DNA of 64,000 nucleotides from CALDTK01 sp965213735 (GCA_965213735.1 CBDCAB010000005.1:1674001-1738000); one strand, 5' to 3'. Positions 16,401-24,264 are shown, counted from the first letter of the stretch. Notes: generated by a model not told the origin, from the letters alone. Numbers and translations: made by a program.

Positions 16401-17537
16401 CTCCCCGCTGATGGCGCACAAGCAACGCGTGGCGTAAAGCGAGAAGATGATTATCTGACCCTCGACTTCAGTGCGACCAACAATCGTGGACTGATTAAAG
16501 GCATTGGCAAGTTGTTTAAGCGGGTGCGCCGAGCAGTGGTGCAGTTCTATGGCTCAACGAAAGGATTTGTCGAAAAAGAGCTGCGCAACAACTACAGTTT
16601 TCAGGTCGTGCGGGTGGGCAAGGACGGTCGCATAATCTACGATTTAATAAAGAGTAGAGAGCGGGGTTTTGCGGAAGCGACAGAGAATACTGAGCGCTCA
16701 TTGCTGATGCTCCACGGCATGTTTAATACTGCTGCCGGTACTTTTAAAGATTTGCTTGGCAAGGCAGGGGAGCAGCCTAATTCCGCTTTCGCAAAACTGC
16801 TGGTGGAGCAGTACAATGGTCGCGCTCTGGTGATGAATATGCCGACCATCTTCCGCAGCTTTGAGCACAACGTGGATCACTTTCCCCTGGCCTCTGTGCT
16901 GTCGACGCAACTCGATGTGATGGCCAATAGTAGGGGCACTAATGTTGCGCGCGAATTGGTCACACGCCTAGATGCGAAACAATTTCCTGCACGCGGCCGG
17001 GTGTTTTTAGCGGGCGGTCCGGCTTTCGGCACTCCCTTGGCCGATGCAGATCATATGCTGTCGCTTGTCAATGCTATTACCACCATGGTTCGGCTAGCGG
17101 GCAAGCCGCTCGGTCCAATCATTCCGGTGCTTACTTTTCTAGTGGAACGCGCTTCTAAAAAAATTCTTTCTGGTGAAGGTCTCATTGACATGGCTCCCGG
17201 CTCTTCCTCCCTCGAGCGCCTCAATGCGAAGTGGGATTTCAAGGACCCTGCTACTCTCTATGTTGGCAGCAATTACGAGCCGCGCAAGAAGGATGGCAAC
17301 CCCTTTAAGCGTCTCATGGATGCTCAGCTCATTGATCGGGCCATCATGGCTAAGGCTCACAACGACGGGGTCATTCCCACAAAAGGCACCTTAGGTTTGG
17401 CTCGCGGCGCATCCTATCCAAAGGCCAATACGGCTACTCGCTACCGCGTCGACGACACTGAGGCTTGCGGCCACTTTGACTATTATAAGTATGAGGAAGT
17501 AGTGGATTTGTTGGTGAAATTTATGAGAGTGACCTAG
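10413..17537 (+). CDS. Giant CHAT protease with three alpha/beta-hydrolase domains
   Basis: The 2374-aa protein starts at GTG 10413. Hydrolase 1: IFIHGT (H193) and nucleophile elbow THSRGG (S257). Hydrolase 2, LCAT/lipase-like: LPGIMGSN (547-554), YDWRLS, AHSMGG (S647). Residues ~927-1070 form an unassigned alpha/beta region. The CHAT domain spans ~1225-1507, with the catalytic His in HIAAHG (H1359) and Cys in FINCCYGG (C1411/C1412), closing with AVRRARQTAY and AYGDPFYRL. Helical repeats (~1520-1860, including SLGMLHLYLGSYARAIAVFE, TPR-like) and a Pro/Gly-rich linker (~1880-1910) lead to hydrolase 3: LLMLHGMF (H2101) and ANSRGT (S2173). All four active sites look intact and there is no signal peptide or membrane segment. 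Likely a cytoplasmic multi-enzyme effector; CHAT may process this protein or a partner (inference). Confidence 0.85.
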   Translation: MKITAPPPFTLRITGTRTASHTLTQTSTLDPTAEEYFSVDQAYRLDAVARSVGEVYEADSADQQLVRLETEDQTEWIGLPDDLPDVFGKPAEQRSGQQNAEVFTIPVSLQPVAPGTHRGVFQAARVKLVELISRRNSPASTSAEKLAIRLAERVDRAACPIPGLFRISGEGELDSAALQRLPAVSNRILIFIHGTASSFIGGFSGIQPAAWDELHALYPGGLYAFNHYTITKSPVRNALDLFPVLPKGVKCDIITHSRGGLVGDVLTRCDAKRGAEIGYSSEEINGFQSEILETLHHTEGAKVGAQLTQELRDVTALARGKQLHVRRLVRVACPSAGTTQLSERLDHLLNAVLNLLKLTTGGIMLPVVGVLRAFLMAVIDERHDPDSFPGLFAMVPESPYSVLNNNPQISLPSELVAIAGDSEFGGKLLQSLKVILSNLYYWRANDLVVDTASMSRGILQRAHNFRVLIEDKAVDHFSYFNDPERFGIVLAVLKSERLPGAVLPQGFDLQNTTDQSVTRGAVINRLYDTGAVSSTKITGAKPIVVLLPGIMGSNLAQNDSPKWMRLSALMAGALVDDLHIAANDITAESAMDDFYGNMVRHLAAQGYDVEVFPYDWRLSLKQAGRQLNKRLTSLLEHKQPIKILAHSMGGLLVRQLMLDAADEQNQDAIWPKFRGFSSSRVVLLGTPWRGSHLITEVLSGHSSRVRQLYLLDLKHTKKHILKTVGAFPGVLELLPLDEPALRNDEEWQRLLNASGRGVPPLHPDALVQFKKYHSALATALPADEFARITYVAGHHAKTVDGYTFKYRRFFKRETLRYTTTPFGDGSVTWARGIPSQLPVQQVFYTEVEHGMLCAEPALFEGIVELLEQGTTNKFADAPIASLANSTSRSTRSAFAKTAPYPTAPITQLSPQAALFGIVGGKKNTTKDEVGIRVEIFNGDLLFADYPVVVGHFERTGIVGAERAVDTYLKGALSERHRMGFYPGDIGTQEVLFDPNSRPRGAIVVGLGNQDHLTTSTLTQTVEKGLLKYALFQRDNQLADPTHPGGGHGVSMLLVGSNYGQLSLRECVRSLVSAALHVNEAIRALNDHRHAADGQAPLLRFTVVELVDYFEDRALEAFQQLTEMVALKDLKHVILPEAITPGFGKRRRLLREGSRSWWQILTTCAKSSSDDGVIDRLEFTAANRGSSVSADTAYGDLGLPRALADNMAQSGTYSPTDAKVLFELLIPNRYKDFLRSHRNVLWRLDRESAALPWELFHDTDTGDEPTFVRAGMVRQLESRTAELRPSLVREPTALIIGDPVLGSDLDIFQQLQGARQEAKAVNAQLSSNVFETEAQISSSAVEIIRALFRSDYKVLHIAAHGTFEEGQDSEQHAGKVAGITNRTGIVLGNGQRLTPGRIRQLSAIPELVFINCCYGGVIDEQQEKYRRTRYRLAANVGTQLIEIGVQAVIVAGWEVEDNAAAAFAKTFYDDLLAGRTFGEAVRRARQTAYQNFPHTNTWGAYQAYGDPFYRLVVRDVYEEAATLKIHLAEELILELNNLVSRVRSIPYSHVGDLDKVRHQAAELEILAEERDLINAGVLESLGMLHLYLGSYARAIAVFERLVADDGASFALSTYFRLLHTNVKHLATQALQPLDEEIKPSEITLKAYQDISQLIKELEEYPAVNKGVRIHSQLGSMYKRAAALSPDDQSSRSFLKHTADAYLSAAKQLGIFSPKAIYHVSAYISFVALQVASEQDSDLEQVERRAAKSINDVLGVTPTEYFAKWKDERRYYAQDRNSSYSSLREANLSAAELLWNLLSRAVPDEETDEWIDQLIGIHRQQRLEGFNLRDVQGQAEHYLVLLALCKRFDLLEENELRGLRRLYAWVRVHPNKRAPGGGATANFDTDDDVSTAGPTPPDPPDTPGSGGTSTPPSGDASHHDDAVKAEGLDVSHHSSASSLLEEAEDSNLLLAAYAIDIDTPAETRARKGKRKLRIKMPKGAAAALLKLTVEDGDDVYAWLPADGAQATRGVKREDDYLTLDFSATNNRGLIKGIGKLFKRVRRAVVQFYGSTKGFVEKELRNNYSFQVVRVGKDGRIIYDLIKSRERGFAEATENTERSLLMLHGMFNTAAGTFKDLLGKAGEQPNSAFAKLLVEQYNGRALVMNMPTIFRSFEHNVDHFPLASVLSTQLDVMANSRGTNVARELVTRLDAKQFPARGRVFLAGGPAFGTPLADADHMLSLVNAITTMVRLAGKPLGPIIPVLTFLVERASKKILSGEGLIDMAPGSSSLERLNAKWDFKDPATLYVGSNYEPRKKDGNPFKRLMDAQLIDRAIMAKAHNDGVIPTKGTLGLARGASYPKANTATRYRVDDTEACGHFDYYKYEEVVDLLVKFMRVT

Positions 17538-17567
17538 GTGTTTAAGATTATCATATGCTAGTGTTGA

Positions 17568-17719
17568 TGTTTTGTGGGTGGCGCTGGTTCTCCCCTTGGA
17601 GCGTGACAGCGTCATTTAATAGGGGCCCTTTGGGATGGACCTCAAATGTAAGCTAGGCCCCTGAGGCACGAAGAGGGAGGATTTATGTCTAAGCAGTGGG
17701 GCGCGCCACCCACAAAACA
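17568..17719. repeat. Inverted repeat, 17-bp perfect arms 118 bp apart
   Basis: TGTTTTGTGGGTGGCGC (17568-17584) is the exact reverse complement of 17703-17719. The enclosed DNA also holds TAGGGGCC and TAGGCCCCT in opposing sense. It lies just after the stop of the CHAT gene and has no coding capacity. It may be a MITE-like element or a long transcript-end hairpin. Confidence 0.8.
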
Positions 17720-17841
17720 CGCATTTTATTCAAATTGAGCTTCACTTGCAATAAGCGGTACCTCAGCCTTTATTTCCGCTATGCCTAATTGAAGATCAAC
17801 TAATGCCTAGATCTATTTCTAGCTGCCGCTAGAGTCACTTT

Positions 17842-17867
17842 GTTCTTTTGCTTGATCAAAAAGAACC
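17842..17867. repeat. Hairpin repeat copy A (GTTCTTTT...AAAAGAAC)
   Basis: The bases GTTCTTTTGCTTGATCAAAA, extended by AGAAC, form an inverted repeat with loop GCTTGATC. A near-identical copy with the same flanks (AGCTGSCGCTA upstream, ACTTT before the arm) lies at 18223-18248. Confidence 0.8.
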
Positions 17868-17900
17868 AGCTCAGCAGCAGGTACCTCCCAGAGGGTCTAG

Positions 17901-18026
17901 CTTAGACTAGGTTTTCCTCCCACTGCGCTGAGGTTTGTGGGCCCTGCTTAGACTAGGTTTTCCTCCCTGCTCCTTCGTCGCGGGCCCCTCCTAGTCACGC
18001 CTCCAGTCACGCCTCCAGTCACGCCC
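17901..18026. repeat. Short direct repeats in non-coding DNA
   Basis: CTTAGACTAGGTTTTCCTCC occurs at 17901-17920 and again at 17947-17966, 46 bases apart. A 12-bp unit AGTCACGCCTCC is tandemly repeated from 17993 (two full copies and a partial third). Confidence 0.85.
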
Positions 18027-18222
18027 TTTCTTGCTTCGTCACAAGGCCGCATCTTAAAATAAGAGGGACCCGTGAGCCTTAGCGAAGAGGGAGTTACTTG
18101 CTTTAAGTCTTGCCACGCTTCGCTACGGATTAATATAATCAGTTATTTTAACTTTTGAGTTTTTTAGTTTATTGTTCACTTGAATAATAATGGTATTATT
18201 AGCTGGCGCTAATGGTTACTTT

Positions 18223-18248
18223 GTTCTTTTTGCTTGATCAAAAAGAAC
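18223..18248. repeat. Hairpin repeat copy B (GTTCTTTTTG...CAAAAAGAAC)
   Basis: Perfect 10-bp arms GTTCTTTTTG and CAAAAAGAAC surround the loop CTTGAT. Together with copy A this is a dispersed element; very similar hairpins are frequent between genes in Bacteroidota genomes as far as I recall. Confidence 0.85.
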
Positions 18249-18440
18249 CAAAAAATCAAGACCGATTGAAACTCGCGATATTTTTCTTCGGATATATAAA
18301 CCATAATATCAATTGCTATTATTGGTTTAATTTCCTGTTTGCTCGAACAGTAAATCGGCCGTCGTGGGTCGCATCGGCGACAGGAATTTCGCTTCGGTAG
18401 GCTTGCAGTGCGCCATCGCATAGGGGTGCCGCACGTCTGG

Positions 18441-18475
18441 AGCGCCCGTTCGACCGCTTCCGAGCGGTGGGCGCT
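18441..18475. repeat. GC-rich two-tier hairpin
   Basis: Outer arms AGCGCCC (18441-18447) and GGGCGCT (18469-18475) enclose an inner stem ACCGCT/AGCGGT with a TCCG tetraloop. There is no T-tract, so it resembles a REP-type element more than an intrinsic terminator. Confidence 0.7.
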
Positions 18476-18520
18476 TCAAGCATTTTCCTCGAGAAAGCAA
18501 AGCTACTAGTGCTGCTCGAA

Positions 18521-18592
18521 GTACCCGACGGACCTGATCAGTAGATTCATCTGTATATCAGGAAGAACATCATGATCAGGTCCGTCAGGTAC
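18521..18592. repeat. Inverted repeat with 20-bp arms and 32-bp loop
   Basis: GTACCCGACGGACCTGATCA (18521-18540) pairs with 18573-18592 with a single mismatch. The AT-rich loop contains no coding sequence. It could be a small mobile repeat or a structured RNA element. Confidence 0.85.
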
Positions 18593-18931
18593 CTATGCAT
18601 GCTATCCGGAACGGGCGAAGGTGGCGGCTTTGAAACTCTGATAAGGCTACTGAGGCTGTAGCCTCTAGCCAAGAGGGGGACTTTTTGCGTCGCAAATACC
18701 TTCATAATCTGATCCAGGTGCTATAATTCACCTATATCTTTTTAGCGTGATGCGCTCAATTTGCACAATACAGCACGAGAAGTCAACAGGATTGGGGTGT
18801 CGTAAGTCTTCCGCAGTATTCTCTAGACGAGGGGGTCAATACTCCGGAATTGGGAGAGACTGTTCTCGTAATTCACACTGCCTCAAGCCGTTGCGCTTGA
18901 ACTTACTGTCTAGCAGCATGGCAAAAATTGA

Positions 18932-19756
18932 TTAATTCAAAGTATCGACTTGAGTGGATATTTGACCTAATTCATCTACAATCGTTGTGACTTTAATGTA
19001 CTTTGACAAAGCACGATCATAATCACTAACCTCCTGTCTTCTTAATCTTAAGCTGTCATAGCCGACAAATTCTTGCCATAGCCGCGTTGATATTTTACCT
19101 GCAGCTCCTCCGTTCCAACTGCTGTAAACCAACTTATTATCAGGATCAACTTGTGCATTAGCTAAAGTGATGCCATTGGTAAACTTGTTTAAATCTGTAT
19201 CGAAAATGAAGTAAAGTCTTATTGCATTTGTCCCGCCACTAACTTCATTAAGCCCAATATCAACGTCCTCGTACCCATCAGAATTTATATCCACCACTCT
19301 GGAGTCTAAATCATTTATATCTTTGAGCGAAGTGCCAGCTGCGCCCTCTGGTAACACCTTCGTCCAAGTTTGACCATCTGTGTAATGAAACACTAAGCTA
19401 TCTATAATAACGTATTCAGCAGGCTCGTCACACTTTTCGAATGGTTCAGATGACAGGAAGTATCGAATCTTATCCGTTGCGTGCAGGTCAACATCTCTAT
19501 CAAAAGAAAGTACCCACTTACTGTATTTACGACCTGTAAATGTTACTTGCTTATATTTTATGGCAGATTTAATCAAATATGCTGTGTCTAAGCAAAACAA
19601 TGTATCTTTATTATCTTCCGATATGTCCCTAATTGAAAAATCTATAGTATCTTCGGATGTGATTCTTAGGGAAGATATCTCCCTGTCATCTCGACAGCTA
19701 CTTGTAACGATAACAGTAGTGGATATTCCAACGCAAATCAGGAAATACTTTAGCAT
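18932..19756 (-). CDS. Lipoprotein, XAC2610-like
   Basis: The ATG at 19756 gives MLKYFLICVGISTTVIVTSSC, a lipoprotein signal peptide with a plausible lipobox ending at Cys21; a start nine codons upstream would spoil it. The mature protein is about 254 residues. Its centre carries VVDINSDGYEDVDIGL, followed by RLYFIFDTDLNKF and NKLVYSSWNGGAAG. This is the D-x-[DN]-x-DG-x-x-D turn, then a Y-x-x-[DK] strand and a late SSWxGGAAG-like motif, as in XAC2610-type surface proteins, a family seen in type VI/IV effector-immunity and envelope proteins. Probably membrane-anchored and periplasmic or surface-exposed. The family call is tentative. Confidence 0.65.
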   Translation of the reverse strand: MLKYFLICVGISTTVIVTSSCRDDREISSLRITSEDTIDFSIRDISEDNKDTLFCLDTAYLIKSAIKYKQVTFTGRKYSKWVLSFDRDVDLHATDKIRYFLSSEPFEKCDEPAEYVIIDSLVFHYTDGQTWTKVLPEGAAGTSLKDINDLDSRVVDINSDGYEDVDIGLNEVSGGTNAIRLYFIFDTDLNKFTNGITLANAQVDPDNKLVYSSWNGGAAGKISTRLWQEFVGYDSLRLRRQEVSDYDRALSKYIKVTTIVDELGQISTQVDTLN

Positions 19757-19900
19757 CTTACACGAGTCTGGTTTCCGAGCCAAAAGAATGCGTACATGCG
19801 CCCATGCCTCGGTGTGCGCGAGCTGTGTAAGCTCACTACTCGCAACCTAATCTAAAAATTTCGCAATACTGCTACCAACCTCACCTCCTGATCGACTTCG

Positions 19901-19930
19901 CTCAGATAGAGAATCCTTTCTCTCACTGAG
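19901..19930 (-). terminator. Hairpin after the SNF2 gene, no T-tract
   Basis: CTCAG (19901-19905) pairs with CTGAG (19926-19930), and AGAGAA with TTCTCT inside. It lies 13 bases beyond the SNF2 stop codon. No run of T follows on the minus strand, so termination is only possible, not shown. Confidence 0.35.
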
Positions 19931-19942
19931 AGCTTCCTAAGC

Positions 19943-22900
19943 TCACCCCACCAATTCAACCATGTCATCCAGACTCAAGCTTCCCGCAGCATCTGTTCCG
20001 CTCAACAGGCCATCGGCGAGGGCGCGCTTGCTGGCATGCAAACTCAAGATCTGCTCCTCAATTGTGCCAACACTGATGAAGCGATAAACTGTCACAGGGC
20101 GTTGCTGGCCGATGCGGTGCGCCCGATCACTCGCCTGGTCTTCGACGGCCGGGTTCCACCAGGGGTCGAGGTGCAGCACATAGTCGGCAGCAGTGAGGTT
20201 GAGACCAGTCCCGCCAGCCTTTAAGCTGATGAGAAATGCATCAGCCTCGCCACGCTGAAAGCTATCCACCAGCTTTTGCCGCTGCGCACTCGGTGTGCTA
20301 CCGTCAAGGTAGAGGTGGCTGAAGCCCTCGGTTGCTTTGACCCGCGCTTCGCAGAGCCGGAGGTGCTTGACGAACTGACTGAATATTAGCACCCGATGGC
20401 CATTGGCTTTTAGTTCGGCGAGCGTCTCCATCACCGCGTTTAACTTCGCGCTGGCCAGCTTGGACTGAGGGCGCACCAGCTTTGGGTGACACGCCGCCTG
20501 ACGCATGCGCATTAATTGTTGTAACACAAGAAAACGGCGCTGCTGGGGCGGTGCCGTCTCAATCGCCTCTTTGGCTTCGCGTCGAATAGCTTCGTATAGC
20601 GCAACCTCGCGCTCGCTGAGTTCAACCTCAATATTTATTTCAGTTTTTGGTGGCAACTCCTTGAGGACCTCATCCTTGCGCCGACGAAGAATAAATGGGC
20701 GGATTAATTCCCGCAAGCGCTCATGCAAACTTTCCTCAGGAGTGTCCACGCTCAGCGGTCGCGCGAATTTGTTGTTGAACACCTCCAAGCTTCCTAAAAG
20801 TCCCGGATTAAGGAAACGGAATAAACTCCATAATTCAGTTAGATTATTTTCTATAGGTGTTCCAGTAGTAGCGATCCGAAAATCGGCCTCAAGTTTTACT
20901 ACGGCACGGCTACGTTGTGCGGCCGGATTTTTAATAGCTTGCGCTTCATCGAGTACTACCGTAGCCCAAGTAGTAGCCTGTAGTTCTTCGTCGATGTAAG
21001 GCAGCAGGCCATAACTTACTATTAGCACATCGCCTGCTTTTAGTTTGGTAATAGTATCACGGGTTTTAGCGGAAGCTTGTAAAATAGAATTCAATTTAGG
21101 GACAAAACGCTTCGCTTCACGTAGCCAATTACGTGTTACTGAGGCAGGGGCCAAGACGAGGGCAGGACCTAAATCTTTGCGTGCTTCCAATACTGCCAAG
21201 GCCTGGATCGTCTTGCCGAGTCCCATATCATCGGCGAGGCAGGCACCGGCTCCCCAGGCGGCCAGGCGCATCATCCACTCAAAGCCTGTTTGTTGGTAAT
21301 GGCGTAAGTCAGCTTTTACGCCTTTCGGCAAAACGGGAGAAACCTCTCGCGCTTGCCGCAAACGTTCCGTCTGATCGTACCACGCGCGATCATATTCTAC
21401 ATCATCAAGATCATCGAGCAGCTGACCGAGCGCCTCGGTAGCGAGTGGCGAAACGCCTTCTACACCGTGCGAAGCCATGAGCGTGCCCGCGAGCTGCTCC
21501 ACACGGTGAAGTAATTGCTCACTAAGGGCTATAAATTCGTCCTCGCCCACTTGAATAAAGCCGCTTTTAGATTGTCGAGCGTGGCGGAGAAGTTGTTGAA
21601 AGTCAAGTACGCGACCTTCATCGGCACGAAGCTTTCCAGATACTGCGAACCAATCGCGTTTTGCTTCGATGCGCACACTCAGATCGCTTTCCTCGCTGAT
21701 GCCGACGAGGCGCAAGCGCTGACCTTTGGGATACTCGACACTGAAGTCGTCGCTGTTGGCCACATCGCGCAGCTGTAGGAGCAAACTCAATGCATCGCTT
21801 GGATCAGGAAGTTCGTAGACCCAAGTTTCTGGCTGCTCCGCAGTGGCAAGCGCAGGCAGCTGCTCGAGGTAGGAATTAGCAAAGGCTGCCTCAGCGGAAA
21901 GGTCACGCTGAAGCACCACGCGCTTAGGCTCCTGCCCTTCAGGATTAAGTGTCACAATATCTTTACTCAGGCCCTCGCCCGGAGCTACGAGATAATCGGT
22001 TTCAGATAAAGGATTTAACTTCAATTCGCAACGATAGCCGTGCTCGAGGGGCAACAGAAATGCAGTGAGGTGCAGGCGCCCCAGCAAATGCTCGTAATTG
22101 CTGGTATCAAGATCAATATCAGATACAACTTCTAAGCGTGCGCGCAGTCGTGGGAGCGTGCGCTCAAACAATTTACGATTCTCGCCCGCTACTACTTTGC
22201 GAGGCCCAATATTTTGCGACAACTCTAATTCGTGGTCATTAAGTTTATAAACGGTGTACTGTTGGGGTGAATCTCGTCTGTGAGTGTAATTATCAGTGGC
22301 ATTAGCAGGTTTAAAAGACATCACTATTGATCCATTATCTTCAATAACGCTCAAACTTGGCTTCTCTTCGCTTATATTTACCGGTGTTTTGCTAGGATCG
22401 AGCATCACATTAGGATGACCTGCTAAGGCATAAAGGGCTCGATTAAATGCCTCATAAGGCTGTGAGTACCCGTAGTTGGAGTTTTCGATATATCCGTCAG
22501 TTGTGATGTGGAGTTCGAACTTCTCTTCTAATAGCTCAAGTACTTGCACATCAGTCGGGGGAAGACCAGTGCTATAATTATAGTCATAGGCATACGAATT
22601 AGTGACCCGCCCTGGCGTCCATCCTCCATTTTTTGATGGACTTTGCTCTTTAATTTTAATGCGGTTGAGATCGAAGTTTACAAAAAATGCTAAGCGTTTG
22701 CTGTACTCATTGACATCCGCTGGTTTTGCGGGATCGTAAGCGGCGATATGTTCGATCAGCGCGAGTAGCGCGTCAGTAGGATTATAGGGTGGAAATGTGT
22801 GTACGAGGTAGCGGAAGCCATACTCCTTTGCTAGGGTTTCAGCAATATCTTGTCCATAGGCTTCAACATCAGAAGGATCGAGTGCCATAATTGCAAGTGC

Positions 22901-24076
22901 AGCGGCTATTTCGCCTGCTGGCCATAACAGCCCTCCGTTGAGGAGGCGGTGGCAAGTTGCCCGCAGTTGCATGGCCTGTTTTGGGCTTGGTTGCACGGAG
23001 GTCCAGCAGGCTATCCAGGCTAGAAAGACTCCTATAAGTGCAGACGTAGAATCCGAATTACAGACTGCGTTAAATGCCCTTGTGGCTGTATCTTTGTTTC
23101 CATTTACATAAGCGGCCCAGCCTAAGTAAATTTCCATTATATCTGGAGTGTTGCTGTAGACGCGCTTGTAGCGATTGCCAAGGAGCTGAAGGCTTGTCAC
23201 CTCCCCATCTGCAAATCGCAACATGTCACCTAGCACTTGGGTAAAATATAGGTTATTACTACTTTCCTTAGCGTAAGATTTAATTTTTATCCTACCGGCA
23301 TTTGCATCACCTATAATCAGATCATGAAGACCAGCATGCATACCTTGATTAGCCCAAAGGTTATCGGCTCCTTGGAGTATATGTACGCGCTCGCTAAGTG
23401 CAGCATTAACAATCGCAATATTTTCAGCCTTTAATAATCCGAAAGCCTTAAGTTGTCTTGGGATAACCTTCCCAAACTCAACTGTAAAGGGCGCATGTAG
23501 CGCGGGCTGCAGATAAGTTATGCAGAGGGCCTTGTAGGTAAGGGATGGGTGTAGGTGGCGGTACAGCTTTTCTTTAAAATCTAGATATAAGTATGTACTT
23601 TCAGTTAATACTGTGTCTGGCTCAGATTCGGCAGGCACATATCCACCAGTATGGATGACGTTGGTATCGTTGGCGAGGAGCAAGATATTGAACAACTGCA
23701 GGGCTGACTTCTTCGATCGAACATTGAAGTAGCGGGGGTCGCCGCTAAAGTATCGGGCTCCTCGATATGCCTGCTTTAAATTTGTATCAACTTCAAGAAG
23801 AGACTTTGCAATTGCCTTGCTTTCAGCTGGCTGCGCATCGTAAACCTCTGCAACAAGGTCTGCACGATGTGCCAAGCTTACACTAAAACCTGCCAACGTT
23901 TTGGTGACAACCCCTTCTTTGACTAAAGCCTTCAGGTGTTTGTTTACCTCGATTTTAGTTTTTGGTAAGTCTACCTTCGGGATCCGCTGAGTGAGCGGCG
24001 CGCAGAGCTTAAACAGCGCGCTGGCAGAGATAGGCCCCAGTAAGGCGACGAGCAGGGCGAGCGGACTAGTTGACAT
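19943..24076 (-). CDS. SNF2-family DNA translocase/helicase
   Basis: The 1377-aa protein has its motor in the C-terminal 450 residues: Walker A DDMGLGKT (K955), DEAQ box (D1043-Q1046), TGTPIENNLTELWSLFRFL (motif III), then the second RecA lobe with SLKAGGTGLNLTAADYVLHL and DPWWNPAVEDQASDRAHRIG (motifs V and VI). The ~850-residue N-terminal part is not recognised. It begins with a hydrophobic stretch that could fold as a winged helix (LTQRIPKVDLPKTKIEVNKHLK, LVKEGVVTKT). Bacterial SNF2 proteins of this kind remodel protein-DNA complexes and are frequent in defence and repair loci. It is first to be read after, and on the same strand as, the AAA/PD-(D/E)XK gene 188 bases away. Confidence 0.92.
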   Translation of the reverse strand: MSTSPLALLVALLGPISASALFKLCAPLTQRIPKVDLPKTKIEVNKHLKALVKEGVVTKTLAGFSVSLAHRADLVAEVYDAQPAESKAIAKSLLEVDTNLKQAYRGARYFSGDPRYFNVRSKKSALQLFNILLLANDTNVIHTGGYVPAESEPDTVLTESTYLYLDFKEKLYRHLHPSLTYKALCITYLQPALHAPFTVEFGKVIPRQLKAFGLLKAENIAIVNAALSERVHILQGADNLWANQGMHAGLHDLIIGDANAGRIKIKSYAKESSNNLYFTQVLGDMLRFADGEVTSLQLLGNRYKRVYSNTPDIMEIYLGWAAYVNGNKDTATRAFNAVCNSDSTSALIGVFLAWIACWTSVQPSPKQAMQLRATCHRLLNGGLLWPAGEIAAALAIMALDPSDVEAYGQDIAETLAKEYGFRYLVHTFPPYNPTDALLALIEHIAAYDPAKPADVNEYSKRLAFFVNFDLNRIKIKEQSPSKNGGWTPGRVTNSYAYDYNYSTGLPPTDVQVLELLEEKFELHITTDGYIENSNYGYSQPYEAFNRALYALAGHPNVMLDPSKTPVNISEEKPSLSVIEDNGSIVMSFKPANATDNYTHRRDSPQQYTVYKLNDHELELSQNIGPRKVVAGENRKLFERTLPRLRARLEVVSDIDLDTSNYEHLLGRLHLTAFLLPLEHGYRCELKLNPLSETDYLVAPGEGLSKDIVTLNPEGQEPKRVVLQRDLSAEAAFANSYLEQLPALATAEQPETWVYELPDPSDALSLLLQLRDVANSDDFSVEYPKGQRLRLVGISEESDLSVRIEAKRDWFAVSGKLRADEGRVLDFQQLLRHARQSKSGFIQVGEDEFIALSEQLLHRVEQLAGTLMASHGVEGVSPLATEALGQLLDDLDDVEYDRAWYDQTERLRQAREVSPVLPKGVKADLRHYQQTGFEWMMRLAAWGAGACLADDMGLGKTIQALAVLEARKDLGPALVLAPASVTRNWLREAKRFVPKLNSILQASAKTRDTITKLKAGDVLIVSYGLLPYIDEELQATTWATVVLDEAQAIKNPAAQRSRAVVKLEADFRIATTGTPIENNLTELWSLFRFLNPGLLGSLEVFNNKFARPLSVDTPEESLHERLRELIRPFILRRRKDEVLKELPPKTEINIEVELSEREVALYEAIRREAKEAIETAPPQQRRFLVLQQLMRMRQAACHPKLVRPQSKLASAKLNAVMETLAELKANGHRVLIFSQFVKHLRLCEARVKATEGFSHLYLDGSTPSAQRQKLVDSFQRGEADAFLISLKAGGTGLNLTAADYVLHLDPWWNPAVEDQASDRAHRIGQQRPVTVYRFISVGTIEEQILSLHASKRALADGLLSGTDAAGSLSLDDMVELVG

Positions 24077-24264
24077 GGGGTGGGCAAGGTATGTAATGGG
24101 CGGATTTCAGCGTCTGCCAAATCACTTTTTCACGGTTGACCTGACGTAATAACAGCAGAGACTTGACCCATCGCACATGCATTTTCCCTATGCTCTAACA
24201 CCTGCTCCAGCAGGACAGCCTCAAGATAAGGTCCACTTGGAGCTTCCCCAGCGCCGGAGTCCAA

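Larger units (their letters stand above)
17538..18931. other. 1.4-kb non-coding region dense in repeats
   Basis: No open frame here has a convincing start, length or recognisable product. The region holds the inverted repeat at 17568-17719, two copies of a GTTCTTTT hairpin element, short direct repeats, a GC-rich hairpin at 18441-18475 and a 20-bp-arm inverted repeat at 18521-18592. It separates the CHAT cluster (plus strand) from a convergently oriented minus-strand cluster, and probably contains transcript ends and mobile-repeat debris. Confidence 0.7.

Noticed and set aside
20505..20999. 164-aa plus-strand frame
   Set aside because: Antisense to the SNF2 motor domain motifs; Ser/Arg-rich shadow.
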